Assembly (NCBI GenBank): GCA_963677165.2
Contig: CAXXSX010000002.1
Span: 2,728,001-2,792,000, forward strand
Reading direction: 5' to 3'
From: JAFGXT01 sp963677165
GTDB taxonomy: Bacteria > Verrucomicrobiota > Lentisphaeria > Victivallales > SZUA-371
DNA length: 64,000 nucleotides
The notes beneath the pieces are model-generated. The model ran no database searches. It was not told the DNA's origin and saw only the letters and a program-made list of their open reading frames with translations. Shown here one piece after another: positions 17,979-27,288 of the stretch (positions are counted from its first letter, which is position 1; each line of letters opens with the position of its first letter). A program made the position numbers and the translations under genes.

Positions 17979-19637
17979 ATGGCACTTAGCGAGTATGCTG
18001 GTAAAAAAGCGCCGAAGTCGCTGCTGACTAACTTGCCGCGGCTTATCACCGAATACTATTCACGCAAACCTGATCCCGCCAATATCGACCATCGTGTGGC
18101 TTTTGGTACTTCCGGACACCGTGGCTGTTCTTTCAAGAGCACTTTCAACGAAGATCATATCCTGGCGATTTCCCAGGCAATCTGTGATTATCGCGCCCAG
18201 GCAGGAATCTCAGGTCCGCTGTTTATGGGCATGGATACTCACGCACTATCGGAAGCGTCCCATTCTACTGCGGTAAGGGTTCTTGCCGCCAATGGTATTG
18301 AGCTTAGAATTGCCGCTAATCTCGGGTATACTCCGACCCCGGTTATTTCTCACGCTATTCTTGCTTACAACCGCACCAAAGCGGAAAGCGATAGCCCTGC
18401 TGACGGTATCGTGATCACTCCGTCGCACAATCCTCCGGACAACGGCGGATTCAAATATAACCCGCCGAACGGCGGTCCGGCCGATACCGATGTGACCGGC
18501 TGGGTGGCTGATCGTGCCAACGAATATCTGGAAAAAGAACTTGCCGGAGTCAAAGCGGTCGATTACGAAGTGGCAATCAAAATGGACTGTGTGAAAGAGC
18601 ACGATTACATTACTCCGTATGTCGATGACCTCGAAAACGTAGTGGATATGGCTGCAATAAAGAAAGCTGGACTGAAGGTTTGTGCTGACGCTCTCGGCGG
18701 TTCTGGTCTGGCATTCTGGCCCGCTATCGCAAAGAAGTACGATCTTGATATTGAAGTTATCAACGATTATCCCGATCAGACTTTCAGCTTTATGTGTGTG
18801 GATAAGGACGGAAAAATCCGTATGGATTGTTCTTCGCCCTATGCTATGGCCAGTTTGATTGACCTGAAAGATAAATTTGACGTGGCTTTCGGTAATGACC
18901 CGGACTACGACCGTCACGGAATTGTAACCCGTTCAAGCGGACTGCTTAATCCGAACCACTATCTGGCGGTGGCAATTAACTATCTTTTCAGTCATCGTGA
19001 CGGCTGGAAATCTGATGCCGCAGTAGGTAAGACCCTGGTCAGCAGTTCTATGATTGACCGTGTTGCTGCTTCTCTTGGACGTAAACTTGCCGAAGTCCCG
19101 GTAGGATTCAAGTGGTTTGTCAACGGTTTGGTTGATGGTTCCTACGGATTTGGCGGTGAAGAAAGTGCCGGTGCTTCGTTCCTGCGTAAAGACGGTACCG
19201 TATGGTCTACCGATAAGGACGGAATGATTATGTGTCTTCTGGCGGTTGAAATCCTGGCTGTAACAGGCAAGGACCCGGGTGTGCATTATAATGAACTGGT
19301 GGAAAAATTTGGCAATCCGATTTATTCCCGTATTGACGCTCCGGCGAACCGTGACCAGAAAGCGGTAATGAAAAATCTGTCTCCCGACCAGATTTCCGCT
19401 GATACGCTGGCTGGCGAAAAAATTACAGCAATCCTGACTGAGGCTCCAGGAAACGGCGCTGCGATCGGCGGGCTCAAGGTCTGCACCGAAAATGGTTGGT
19501 TTGCTGCACGTCCGTCAGGAACTGAAGACATTTATAAAATCTATGCGGAGAGTTTTAACGGTAAGGATCATCTTGAACTTATCTTGACTGAGGCAAAAGC
19601 TATTGTCGGAGCAGCATTTAAAGCTGCTGGCGTATAG
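17979..19637 (+). CDS. pgm: Phosphoglucomutase, alpha-D-glucose phosphate-specific
   Basis: 552 residues, full length for the Pgm family of E. coli type. It interconverts glucose-1-phosphate and glucose-6-phosphate. HRVAFGTSGHRGCSFKSTF near the N-terminus is characteristic. The phosphoserine loop is VITPSHNPPDNGG (Ser at about 147). The metal loop is DPDYDRHG. The sugar-binding loop is GGEESAGASF, and the phosphate-binding loop ARPSGTEDIYK lies near the end. It links galactose and glycogen-type sugars to glycolysis. The leader contains four hairpins. Confidence 0.97.
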   Translation: MALSEYAGKKAPKSLLTNLPRLITEYYSRKPDPANIDHRVAFGTSGHRGCSFKSTFNEDHILAISQAICDYRAQAGISGPLFMGMDTHALSEASHSTAVRVLAANGIELRIAANLGYTPTPVISHAILAYNRTKAESDSPADGIVITPSHNPPDNGGFKYNPPNGGPADTDVTGWVADRANEYLEKELAGVKAVDYEVAIKMDCVKEHDYITPYVDDLENVVDMAAIKKAGLKVCADALGGSGLAFWPAIAKKYDLDIEVINDYPDQTFSFMCVDKDGKIRMDCSSPYAMASLIDLKDKFDVAFGNDPDYDRHGIVTRSSGLLNPNHYLAVAINYLFSHRDGWKSDAAVGKTLVSSSMIDRVAASLGRKLAEVPVGFKWFVNGLVDGSYGFGGEESAGASFLRKDGTVWSTDKDGMIMCLLAVEILAVTGKDPGVHYNELVEKFGNPIYSRIDAPANRDQKAVMKNLSPDQISADTLAGEKITAILTEAPGNGAAIGGLKVCTENGWFAARPSGTEDIYKIYAESFNGKDHLELILTEAKAIVGAAFKAAGV

Positions 19638-19703
19638 TAGGAGAAATAATTGCGGCGCACTCTTGCCCAGGGTGCGTCGATTTCAATTAGAGAATAATCA
19701 GGT

Positions 19704-21485
19704 TTGAATTCAAACAGCAATAACAAATATTTCAAATATATACCGTATTTGATTCTAACGGCGGCCGCGATACTGCCGTTTTGTGCTTCCATCCATTTCC
19801 CGGTCCTGTGTAGTTGGGATGATCCCGACCATATTACTTATAATGCCCATCTCGCGATGAATTTCAGTAATATTGGTTACTGGTTTCACCATAGCGTTGT
19901 AGGCGTTTATATGCCGTTTACCATGTTCACTTTTATGTTGGATCATTCTATCTGGGGAGGTAATGCTTGTGGTTATCATTTGACCGCGTTGCTTTTACAT
20001 GCGGTGGCGGTGTGCGGATTGTATCGTTGTCTGTGCTTTTTTCGTGTCAGGACGATTTTTGCAGTGTTGATTGCGATTGTTTTTGCTGTTCATCCTCAGC
20101 GAGTCGAATCGGTTGTATGGCTGTCTGAGCGTAAGGATGTACTTTGCACGGCACTGTATTTCTGGTCGATTTATGCTTATTTGCGGGGAGGCAACGGTTT
20201 AAAATGGGGAAAGCCGGTTGCAGTAGTCTTATACATTCTGGCCTTACTGTCGAAGCCGATGGCGGTGAGCCTGCCGTTTGTATTCATGTGCATTGAGTTG
20301 CACAAGCGGCGTGACTTTAATTGGAAATATTATCTGGCGCGTTTTTTACCTTTGCTGGTTCCGGCTGTTTCGATTATGGTTGTGACTATTTTTTGCCAAG
20401 TCAAAACCGAGGGAAAAATATATGAAATCATTAGACAGGCGCTGGTTGTTATCCATAACGTGTTCTGGACGGTATGGACAACATTTATTCCATATCGCCA
20501 ATTGCCGATTTATCCACGGATTGACTTTACACCATGGTTGATTACGGTGATGATGTTGTTTTATCTCTTGGTTATTTGCGTCGCAATACGGATGATAAAG
20601 GTGTGGAGTCGCGACCGGATTTTATTTGATCTGCTTCCCGGAGTGATGGCTTTTCTATTTGCGATGGCTCCGGTCGCCGGATTTTTTCAGCTCGGGCATG
20701 CCGACTACGCTGATCGTTATACCTATATTCCTTCTGCGTTTTTATGGTTTGGAGCAGTTTGGGCATTTCAGTCGATGATATCTGCTCGTTCTGTATTTTC
20801 TGAAAAAGTAAAGTTAACGGTATTTTTTATCCTTTTGGGTTATCTATGCTGGTTGATTGTTTTATCCGTACTGGGGACAAATATCTGGAAGGATTATGAA
20901 TCAATAATAAGTTACAGTTGCAGTCCGGAATATGTGAATGACATGGCGCTGTGTTCGCAAGGGGTGAATGCTTTAAAGGCAAATCGCTATAATGAAGCGA
21001 TGCTAGTTGCTGAACGACTGAAGAAGTATAATTATAACTGGATGAATGAAGCGCGACGGCGTGAACTGAAAATTATGGCTTTATATTTGGAAGGGCAGAT
21101 TTGCTACGATTTTAAAAAGTATCCCAGGGCGTATGTCTGTTTTGCGACAGCTTATCCTCTTTTTAAGGACACTCAGGTAAGGCGGCGGGGGATTTTTGAA
21201 ACGATTGCGTCAAAACTTTATGAACTTAATATGATGCGTGGAAAGCCGAAGGAAGCAATGATTTGTCTGAAGTCTTACCTGATGGCTTGTAAAGGGCCGC
21301 AGAAGAATTTCAAATTTTATTTTTATTCCGGTGTTATGGCGATGATGCAGAAAAATTATGCTGCTGCCGTGACTGCGTATAAAAAGGCACTGGAGCTTCA
21401 ACCCGATGATGAGGCTTTGCGCAAGAACTATAACAATGCCCTTGAGGAGTTGAAAATGCAGAAGAATGCTAAACAAAGCAAATAG
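19704..21485 (+). CDS. TMTC-like polytopic membrane protein with C-terminal tetratricopeptide repeats
   Basis: 593 residues. About ten membrane helices fill residues 10-420, then a helical TPR region (about 425-590) with a clear repeat MMQKNYAAAVTAYKKALELQ. The segment AVHPQRVESVVWLSERKDVL is the hallmark of DUF1736/TMTC-like proteins, which include GT-C O-mannosyltransferases in animals and many uncharacterised PVC proteins. Glycosyl transfer in this protein is possible but unproven. The start is TTG at 19704, so the exact N-terminus is uncertain. Confidence 0.78.
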   Translation: MNSNSNNKYFKYIPYLILTAAAILPFCASIHFPVLCSWDDPDHITYNAHLAMNFSNIGYWFHHSVVGVYMPFTMFTFMLDHSIWGGNACGYHLTALLLHAVAVCGLYRCLCFFRVRTIFAVLIAIVFAVHPQRVESVVWLSERKDVLCTALYFWSIYAYLRGGNGLKWGKPVAVVLYILALLSKPMAVSLPFVFMCIELHKRRDFNWKYYLARFLPLLVPAVSIMVVTIFCQVKTEGKIYEIIRQALVVIHNVFWTVWTTFIPYRQLPIYPRIDFTPWLITVMMLFYLLVICVAIRMIKVWSRDRILFDLLPGVMAFLFAMAPVAGFFQLGHADYADRYTYIPSAFLWFGAVWAFQSMISARSVFSEKVKLTVFFILLGYLCWLIVLSVLGTNIWKDYESIISYSCSPEYVNDMALCSQGVNALKANRYNEAMLVAERLKKYNYNWMNEARRRELKIMALYLEGQICYDFKKYPRAYVCFATAYPLFKDTQVRRRGIFETIASKLYELNMMRGKPKEAMICLKSYLMACKGPQKNFKFYFYSGVMAMMQKNYAAAVTAYKKALELQPDDEALRKNYNNALEELKMQKNAKQSK

Positions 21486-21850
21486 CACAGAAACAACTTT
21501 TCGTTCAATAGTGGGAAAGATTAAACTATATTTTATCAAAGCGACTGTCTTTGCCGGTGTTTGAGATGAGCTTATCCGAATTAATTTATATACCTTGTTA
21601 AATTTACTTCTTCACTGTTCCTGATTCAAAATAACTGCTATTTGTTCAGTTTGTTGTTAATGGAATTGCACAGTTGCCTCAATGCTTGTATTGGATATAA
21701 AAATATCGATAAAAAAGGTCTTTTTTGAGGTGAAAAATTCTTAATTTTCTCTGTTGTAAAATGTCGCTGTGGTGATATGTTAATTAGGTTTTTTGTCAAA
21801 AATGTAACAACAATTAACATAGCGGCGGAGATACCGCCGGGAAGGGTCGA
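21486..21850 (+). other. 365-base gap before the rnf operon
   Basis: AT-rich, no coding frame recognised. The rnf promoter should lie here, but I see no convincing consensus pair. A small hairpin, CGGCGG-5-CCGCCG, lies about 20-30 bases before the rnfA ATG, directly upstream of the GGAAGGG ribosome-binding site, and could affect its accessibility. Confidence 0.4.
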
Positions 21851-22456
21851 ATGCTAGTCGAATACTTAAAAATGACTGTTGGGGCAATACTGGTGTATAA
21901 CTTTGTATTGTCAAGGTTTCTTGGGATCTGTCCGTTTTTGGGCGTATCGAAAAGATTAGACACCGCGCTGGGAATGTCCGGGGCGGTGATTTTCGTTATG
22001 ACTCTGGCGTCACTTGCAACCGCCACGATCAAAAAATATCTGCTGACCGGGGCGATTAACTTTCTCGGTTTCAAGAATGTCGATCTGACATTTCTGCAGA
22101 TTCTAATGTTTATCGTAATCATCGCTTCTCTGGTACAGCTGGTGGAAGTGGTACTCCAGAAAGTGAGTCCTCCGCTTTATAACGCATTGGGGATTTACCT
22201 GCCGTTGATCACCACCAACTGTGCGGTGATGGGGGTCGCTACTTTGAATGCAAAAGCCGGACGTTCTATCTGGGATTCAACCTTTTACGGGTTTGTGTCC
22301 GGAGTCGGGTTTGCATTGGCACTGGTATTATTTTCCAGCTTGCGAGAACGCCTTGAAATGGCAAAAGTGCCGAAACCGTTTGAAGGTATGTCGATTGCAC
22401 TGATCACTGCCGGAATTCTGGCCATGGCGTTTATGGGATTCTCCGGTCTGGCTTGA
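21851..22456 (+). CDS. rnfA: Ion-translocating ferredoxin:NAD oxidoreductase subunit RnfA
   Basis: 201 residues with six membrane helices. The family signature LVYNFVLSRFLGICPFLGVS is near the N-terminus, and YLPLITTNCAVMGVA marks the second inverted half. RnfA and RnfE together form the membrane pair that carries a 2Fe-2S centre between conserved Cys residues (Cys in ICPF and TTNC). First gene of rnfABCDGE. Confidence 0.96.
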   Translation: MLVEYLKMTVGAILVYNFVLSRFLGICPFLGVSKRLDTALGMSGAVIFVMTLASLATATIKKYLLTGAINFLGFKNVDLTFLQILMFIVIIASLVQLVEVVLQKVSPPLYNALGIYLPLITTNCAVMGVATLNAKAGRSIWDSTFYGFVSGVGFALALVLFSSLRERLEMAKVPKPFEGMSIALITAGILAMAFMGFSGLA

Positions 22457-22506
22457 GAATTTAGCTGATTTTTTTAATAATTAACTTTAATATAAAAGGA
22501 ATACTG

Positions 22507-23340
22507 ATGGGTACAGCAATATCTGCACTGGCCATTGCGGCCGTCATCGGTGTTTTTCTCGGATTGATTATCGGCGTTGCTGGTAAGATTTTCGCAGTAA
22601 AGACAGATCCAAGAATTGAACAAGTAACTGAAATGCTTCCGGGCGCCAACTGTGGCGGCTGTGGAAAGGCCGGTTGTTCCGATTTTGCCAAAGCGGTTGT
22701 CAACGGCGATTGTCCTCCAGATGGCTGTCCGGTTTGTTCCGAGGAAACAGCCGCTTCCATCGCGGATTTTCTTGGCATTTCGGCTGGAACCGGAATTAAG
22801 AAAGTTGCCGTCGTGCTTTGTAGCGGTGACCTGAATCGTGCGAAACCTGCTGCTATGTATAACGGCGTAAACGACTGTGTGTCGGCCAATTTGATCAACG
22901 GCGGTCCGAAAGGCTGTACATATGGCTGTCTGGGCCTGGCGAGCTGTGCGCGCGCTTGTCCGTTCAACGCTATTGAAATCGTGAACGGCCTGGCAATTGT
23001 TCACAGCGAAATTTGTACCGGCTGCGGAAAATGTGTTGCAACCTGTCCACGCCATCTGATCAAACTGGTTCCGAGAGACTCTAAGGTTCATGTCTACTGC
23101 AGCTCTCCCGAAAAGGGACCAACGAAGAAGAAGGTTTGCGAAGTTGCCTGTATCGGCTGTAGAAAGTGCTACAAAAACGCTGAAGAAGGCCAGATGGAAA
23201 TGGATGGTTTCCACGCGGTGGTTAACTACGACAATCCGCCGGATGCTGATATCATCGAAAAGGCGGCCTGTCCGACCGGCTGTCTGCGGACGCCAGAAGA
23301 GCATTATAAAATAGAAAAAACGTCTCAGGAGGTTGCATAA
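22507..23340 (+). CDS. rnfB: Rnf complex subunit RnfB, polyferredoxin
   Basis: 277 residues. One N-terminal membrane helix is followed by the 4Fe-4S domain with GANCGGCGKAGCSDFA and its fourth Cys (about 47-71). A 2[4Fe-4S] ferredoxin domain contains CARACPFNAIE and CTGCGKCVATCPRHLI. A further Cys-rich block (CIGCRKC, then CPTGC) lies at the C-terminus, so more clusters are likely. It is the probable entry point for ferredoxin electrons. The stop codon overlaps the rnfC start as TAATG. Confidence 0.96.
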   Translation: MGTAISALAIAAVIGVFLGLIIGVAGKIFAVKTDPRIEQVTEMLPGANCGGCGKAGCSDFAKAVVNGDCPPDGCPVCSEETAASIADFLGISAGTGIKKVAVVLCSGDLNRAKPAAMYNGVNDCVSANLINGGPKGCTYGCLGLASCARACPFNAIEIVNGLAIVHSEICTGCGKCVATCPRHLIKLVPRDSKVHVYCSSPEKGPTKKKVCEVACIGCRKCYKNAEEGQMEMDGFHAVVNYDNPPDADIIEKAACPTGCLRTPEEHYKIEKTSQEVA

Positions 23341-24683
23341 TGGAAGAGCAGCAGAAGAAACGTTTTGTCGGCGGAGTTCATCCCAAAGACGCAAAGGCTT
23401 TGTCCAGCAGCGTAACAATCAATACCGCTCCGCTGTATGATAAATATACTGTTATTTTAAGCCAGCATATCGGAGCTCCTCCGAAACTGATCGTTAAGAC
23501 TGGTGACGAAGTCAAAAAAGGCCAGATGATCGCGGAAGCCGGCGGCTTTGTTTCCTGTCCGGTTCACTCACCTACAAGTGGAAAAATCGGTAAAATCGTT
23601 GAGGCTCCCGGTCCGATGGGCGTGAATCAGGAAGCGGTTGAGATCATCGCTGACGGTCAGGACGAATGGGGTTCCGGTCTTGAGCCCATGCCGAATTGGA
23701 AAGAAGTGGAACCCGCAAAGCTGAAAGAACGTATTTCCCTGGCTGGTATCGTTGGTATGGGAGGCGCTGCTTTCCCGACTCACGTAAAACTTTCCCCTCC
23801 GCCGGAAAAAACGATTGATACGCTGATTCTCAACGGGGCTGAATGTGAGCCGTATCTGACGGCTGACGATCGGGTCATGCAGGAACGCGGACATGCCGTT
23901 CTGGAAGGTGCCTGCATTATGGCACGTGTTCTGGGAATCGAAGCGATTCGCGTAGGGATCGAGGATAATAAACCGGATGCGATCGCGGCTCTGAAAAAGA
24001 TTGCGCCGGAATACGAAAATGTTAAAATTGTTCCGCTCAAGGTAATGTATCCGCAGGGCGGTGAAAAACAGCTTATTTATGCGGTAACCGGACGTAAGGT
24101 TCCGCAGGGCATGCTGCCGATGGAAACCCGTTGCGTGGTTCAGAATGTCGGTACTGCCGCCGCTGTCCGTGATGCGGTGGTCGAAGGCAAACCCCTGATC
24201 GAACGTATTACGACCGTAACCGGTGAACCGGTGGTCAATCCGGGGAACTGGTATGTCCGCATCGGAACTCCGATTCAGGAAATCATCAAACTGGCAGGCG
24301 GCGTAAGCCGAGCTCCTGGTAAGGTGATTCTCGGCGGACCGATGATGGGATTTGCCCAGAAGACGCTTGAAGTGCCGATTATGAAAAACAGTTCCGGAAT
24401 CTTGTTGCTGGACCAGTCTGATGTTATTCAGTATACTTCTGAACCGTGTATCCGCTGCGGCAAATGTATTTCGCATTGCCCGATGCAGTTGCTGTCAGGT
24501 GTCATCAGCTGCTATGTTGAAAACGGCAACTATGATTTGGCGGAAAAACATCATATTATGGATTGTATCGAGTGCGGCGCGTGTGCGTTTGCATGTCCCG
24601 GACATCGTCCGCTGGTTCAGCATATCCGCCGTGGTAAGGCTGAAATTCGTGCAAGGCAGGCCAGAGAACGTAATAAAAAATAA
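23340..24683 (+). CDS. rnfC: Rnf complex subunit RnfC
   Basis: 447 residues. It binds NADH and FMN and carries two 4Fe-4S clusters. The N-terminal SLBB/biotinyl-like part has HIGAPPKLIVKTGDEVKKGQ. The NuoF-like core has GIVGMGGAAFPTHVKL and ILNGAECEPYLTADDR. Cluster motifs are CIRCGKCISHCP and CIECGACAFACP near the end. It is translationally coupled to rnfB. Confidence 0.97.
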   Translation: MEEQQKKRFVGGVHPKDAKALSSSVTINTAPLYDKYTVILSQHIGAPPKLIVKTGDEVKKGQMIAEAGGFVSCPVHSPTSGKIGKIVEAPGPMGVNQEAVEIIADGQDEWGSGLEPMPNWKEVEPAKLKERISLAGIVGMGGAAFPTHVKLSPPPEKTIDTLILNGAECEPYLTADDRVMQERGHAVLEGACIMARVLGIEAIRVGIEDNKPDAIAALKKIAPEYENVKIVPLKVMYPQGGEKQLIYAVTGRKVPQGMLPMETRCVVQNVGTAAAVRDAVVEGKPLIERITTVTGEPVVNPGNWYVRIGTPIQEIIKLAGGVSRAPGKVILGGPMMGFAQKTLEVPIMKNSSGILLLDQSDVIQYTSEPCIRCGKCISHCPMQLLSGVISCYVENGNYDLAEKHHIMDCIECGACAFACPGHRPLVQHIRRGKAEIRARQARERNKK

Positions 24684-24721
24684 TTACATATAATTAATAA
24701 AATAAAAGAAGAGACCGACTT

Positions 24722-25834
24722 ATGAGTGAGGTTAATAACAACGAAGTGATGATGCCGAATTCCGAGGAACTGGTTGTCAGTTCTTCGCCGCACATCCACC
24801 TGAAAACCCAGGATATCTGGAAGGTGATGATGTGGGTGATTGTATCATTGCTGCCGGCCGCAGCTGCGGGAGTGTATTTTTTCGGGCTTCCGGCCCTGAA
24901 AGTGATTGCGCTGTGTATTATTTTCAGCGTGGCAGTTGAAGCCATCTGGTGTAAAATTGCCGGAGAACCAGTGCTTGGGACTATTAAGGATTTGAGTGCG
25001 GTTGTGACCGGTTTGCTGCTGGCCCTGAACCTGTCAGCCGGAGTTCCCTGGTGGATATGCCTGATCGGCGCACTCCTGGCAATCGGGCTGGGTAAACAGA
25101 TTTTCGGCGGACTTGGCAGTAATCCGTTCAACCCGGCGCTGGTGGCTCGTGTTGGACTGCTGATTGCCTTTCCGAAATTTATGACGACCTGGGTGCCGAC
25201 CCGTCTGATGGAATCCGGCATTTACGGTAAAGTATTTATGAATGCCGATGGTGTGACTTGCGCGACTCCGCTTGGAATGGTAAAGACCGCTGAAGAAGTT
25301 GCCCGTACAACCGGAATGACTGCGCTTGACGCAGCTACTCAGAAGTTCGGCGATTTGACTACGCTGGATTCAATGTGGCAGTATTGCATTGGTAATGTCG
25401 GCGGATGTCTCGGTGAGACCTCAGCTATCGCTTTACTGATTGGCGGGCTTTTTCTGTGTTTCATGAAGCTGATCAAATGGCAGGTGCCTTTTGCCTATAT
25501 TGGTACGGTTGCCGTTTTTACCGGTATTGTAAATGGTATAAACCCTAGTCTGACTCCTGAAGCAATGTTTCATGTGGTCAGTGGTGGCCTGATGCTTGGA
25601 GCGTTCTTTATGGCTACCGACATGGTGACGTCGCCGATGACGACCTGGGGCGCTGTGATCTTTGGTATAGGTTGCGGTATTATTACCAGTATGATCCGAA
25701 TCTGGGGGAATTATCCGGAAGGAGTAAGTTTCTCAATCCTGATCATGAATGCGCTGGTGCCGCTGATTGACCGGTTCTCCTACCGGCTGCCGTTTGGATA
25801 TAAAGCCGTAGAAAAAGGAGAAGCGACATGTTAA
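24722..25834 (+). CDS. rnfD: Rnf complex subunit RnfD
   Basis: 370 residues with about nine membrane helices. GLGKQIFGGLGSNPFNPAL (about 122-140) is the family core. Thr182 in CATPLG lies where homologues carry covalent FMN. TDMVTSPMTTWG is a second conserved segment. It takes part in electron transfer across the membrane and ion pumping. The final seven bases overlap the rnfG start. Confidence 0.96.
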   Translation: MSEVNNNEVMMPNSEELVVSSSPHIHLKTQDIWKVMMWVIVSLLPAAAAGVYFFGLPALKVIALCIIFSVAVEAIWCKIAGEPVLGTIKDLSAVVTGLLLALNLSAGVPWWICLIGALLAIGLGKQIFGGLGSNPFNPALVARVGLLIAFPKFMTTWVPTRLMESGIYGKVFMNADGVTCATPLGMVKTAEEVARTTGMTALDAATQKFGDLTTLDSMWQYCIGNVGGCLGETSAIALLIGGLFLCFMKLIKWQVPFAYIGTVAVFTGIVNGINPSLTPEAMFHVVSGGLMLGAFFMATDMVTSPMTTWGAVIFGIGCGIITSMIRIWGNYPEGVSFSILIMNALVPLIDRFSYRLPFGYKAVEKGEATC

Positions 25835-26532
25835 AGAATACCAGTAATCCTGTTGTTCTCGGTATATTCCTTGGATTGATCGGCGGAATTGCCGCGATCA
25901 TTCTGGCGAAAGTCGCAGATGTGACTAAAGCTCCGATTAAGGCGAATGAACAGAAAGTTATTTCTATGGCCCTGAAAAAAGTCCTGCCGGACTTTGATAA
26001 TGCTCCGGGAAATGATACGACTACAGTTAAAGCATCCGACAATGCTAAAATTCCGGTGAAATTCTTTGGCGCAACAATGAAAGGCAAGCTGGTTGGTGTT
26101 GCCGGACAGAGTTATTCCTTGAAAGGGTACGCTGGGAAAATTGAAGTGATGGTTGGTCTTGATCTTAATGGTAAAATCCGTACAGTTCTGGTTACTAGCC
26201 AGAAAGAAACTCCTGGTCTTGGGACTGTGGTTTGCGAACGTAAAAAACAGGTAACGATTTTTACGCTCTTTGGTGGGAAAAAGGAAGCCGACAAGCTGCC
26301 GCCGAACAAGATTCTTGATGCGTTTGACGGTCATTCCGCGGCGAAAAAGGATTCATGGCCTCAACCTTGGAAAGTAGAAAAGGATGGCGGGAAGGCGCTG
26401 TTTATGACTGGTGCAACCATTTCCAGTCGTGCTGTAACTGAAGCAGTTTACCGTGTGGCTCAGACTTATATCAAGCAGAAGAATAAAATAGTAGCTGCGT
26501 TAAAAGCTCCTAAGAAGGAGGCTGTAAAATGA
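25828..26532 (+). CDS. rnfG: Rnf complex subunit RnfG
   Basis: 234 residues: one N-terminal membrane helix and an FMN_bind domain. TGATISSRAV puts the flavinylated Thr at about 197, and SQKETPGLG is the other conserved loop. The covalent flavin should be attached by an ApbE-type transferase, which is not in this window. It overlaps rnfD by seven bases and rnfE by four. Confidence 0.95.
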   Translation: MLKNTSNPVVLGIFLGLIGGIAAIILAKVADVTKAPIKANEQKVISMALKKVLPDFDNAPGNDTTTVKASDNAKIPVKFFGATMKGKLVGVAGQSYSLKGYAGKIEVMVGLDLNGKIRTVLVTSQKETPGLGTVVCERKKQVTIFTLFGGKKEADKLPPNKILDAFDGHSAAKKDSWPQPWKVEKDGGKALFMTGATISSRAVTEAVYRVAQTYIKQKNKIVAALKAPKKEAVK

Positions 26533-27215
26533 GTGTATTTAAAGAGTTTACCAAAGGTATTTGGAAAGAAAATCCGGTTCTGGTACTGACCCTCGGTATG
26601 TGTCCGACCCTGGCGGTTACCTCCAATGCGAAAAACGGTCTTGGAATGGGATTAGCCACATTGTTTGTGCTGATTGGCAGTAACTTCGTGATTTCTCTCA
26701 TCAAGAATATTGTTCCCAAGAAGATTCGTATTCCGGTATACATTGTGGTTATCGCCACATTTGTAACCGTGGTTGATCTGCTTTTGAAGGCATATGCCCC
26801 TATTGCGCTGTATAACGCGCTGGGAATCTTTATTCCGTTGATCGTGGTGAACTGTATTGTTCTGGGCCGTGCGGAAGCTTTTGCGTCTAAGAATGGTGTG
26901 GTTAGCTCTATATTCGATGCTCTCGGTATGGGACTGGGTTTTACGCTGGCACTGGTTGCGCTTGGCGGCTGCCGCGAGTTTCTGACCAGTGGATCATTTT
27001 TTGAAGTTAAGATTATTACAGCATGGGCTCATGACTGCCTGCTGTTCAACTCTGCTCCGGGTGCGTTTATCGTGCTGGGATGTTTTATGGCTGCAATGAA
27101 CAAGCTTAATATGATGAAGGCGATCAGGCGTGGTGAAATTTATGTTCCACCGAAAAACCTTGATTGCCGTCATTGTAATATCTGCGGATTTCATGACGTG
27201 GAAAAGTCTGAATAG
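26529..27215 (+). CDS. rnfE: Rnf complex subunit RnfE
   Basis: 228 residues with six membrane helices, paralogous to RnfA. Signatures are NPVLVLTLGMCPTLAVTSNA and GIFIPLIVVNCIVLGRAEAF. The C-terminus ends in a short soluble tail with CRHCNIC, three Cys that are not part of the family core and might bind a metal. Last gene of the operon, followed by a strong terminator. Confidence 0.95.
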   Translation: MSVFKEFTKGIWKENPVLVLTLGMCPTLAVTSNAKNGLGMGLATLFVLIGSNFVISLIKNIVPKKIRIPVYIVVIATFVTVVDLLLKAYAPIALYNALGIFIPLIVVNCIVLGRAEAFASKNGVVSSIFDALGMGLGFTLALVALGGCREFLTSGSFFEVKIITAWAHDCLLFNSAPGAFIVLGCFMAAMNKLNMMKAIRRGEIYVPPKNLDCRHCNICGFHDVEKSE

Positions 27216-27241
27216 GCTCTGTAGAATATAGCCAATAAAAG

Positions 27242-27270
27242 AAGCCGCCGAATTTCCCGGCGGCTTTTTT
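27242..27270. terminator. Terminator between rnfE and the first YIP1 gene
   Basis: Stem GCCGCCG-7-CGGCGGC followed by six T on the plus strand; on the minus strand the tail TTCTTTTATT is also T-rich. It lies between convergent genes and can serve both. The 41-base block 27230-27270 is repeated with one mismatch at 28694-28734. Confidence 0.9.
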
Positions 27271-27288
27271 GGTGGAATAGCGTTTTAC

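Noticed and set aside
18246..18917. Open frame of 223 codons antisense to pgm
   Set aside because: Low-complexity His/Val/Ile-rich translation with no family features; it mirrors codon use of pgm.
22474..23418. Open frame of 314 codons antisense to rnfB and rnfC
   Set aside because: The opposite strand encodes clear Rnf proteins with Cys cluster motifs; the antisense translation has no recognisable domain.
23568..24476. Open frame of 302 codons antisense to rnfC
   Set aside because: Shadow of a highly conserved gene; rich in Arg, Asn and Phe without domain signals.
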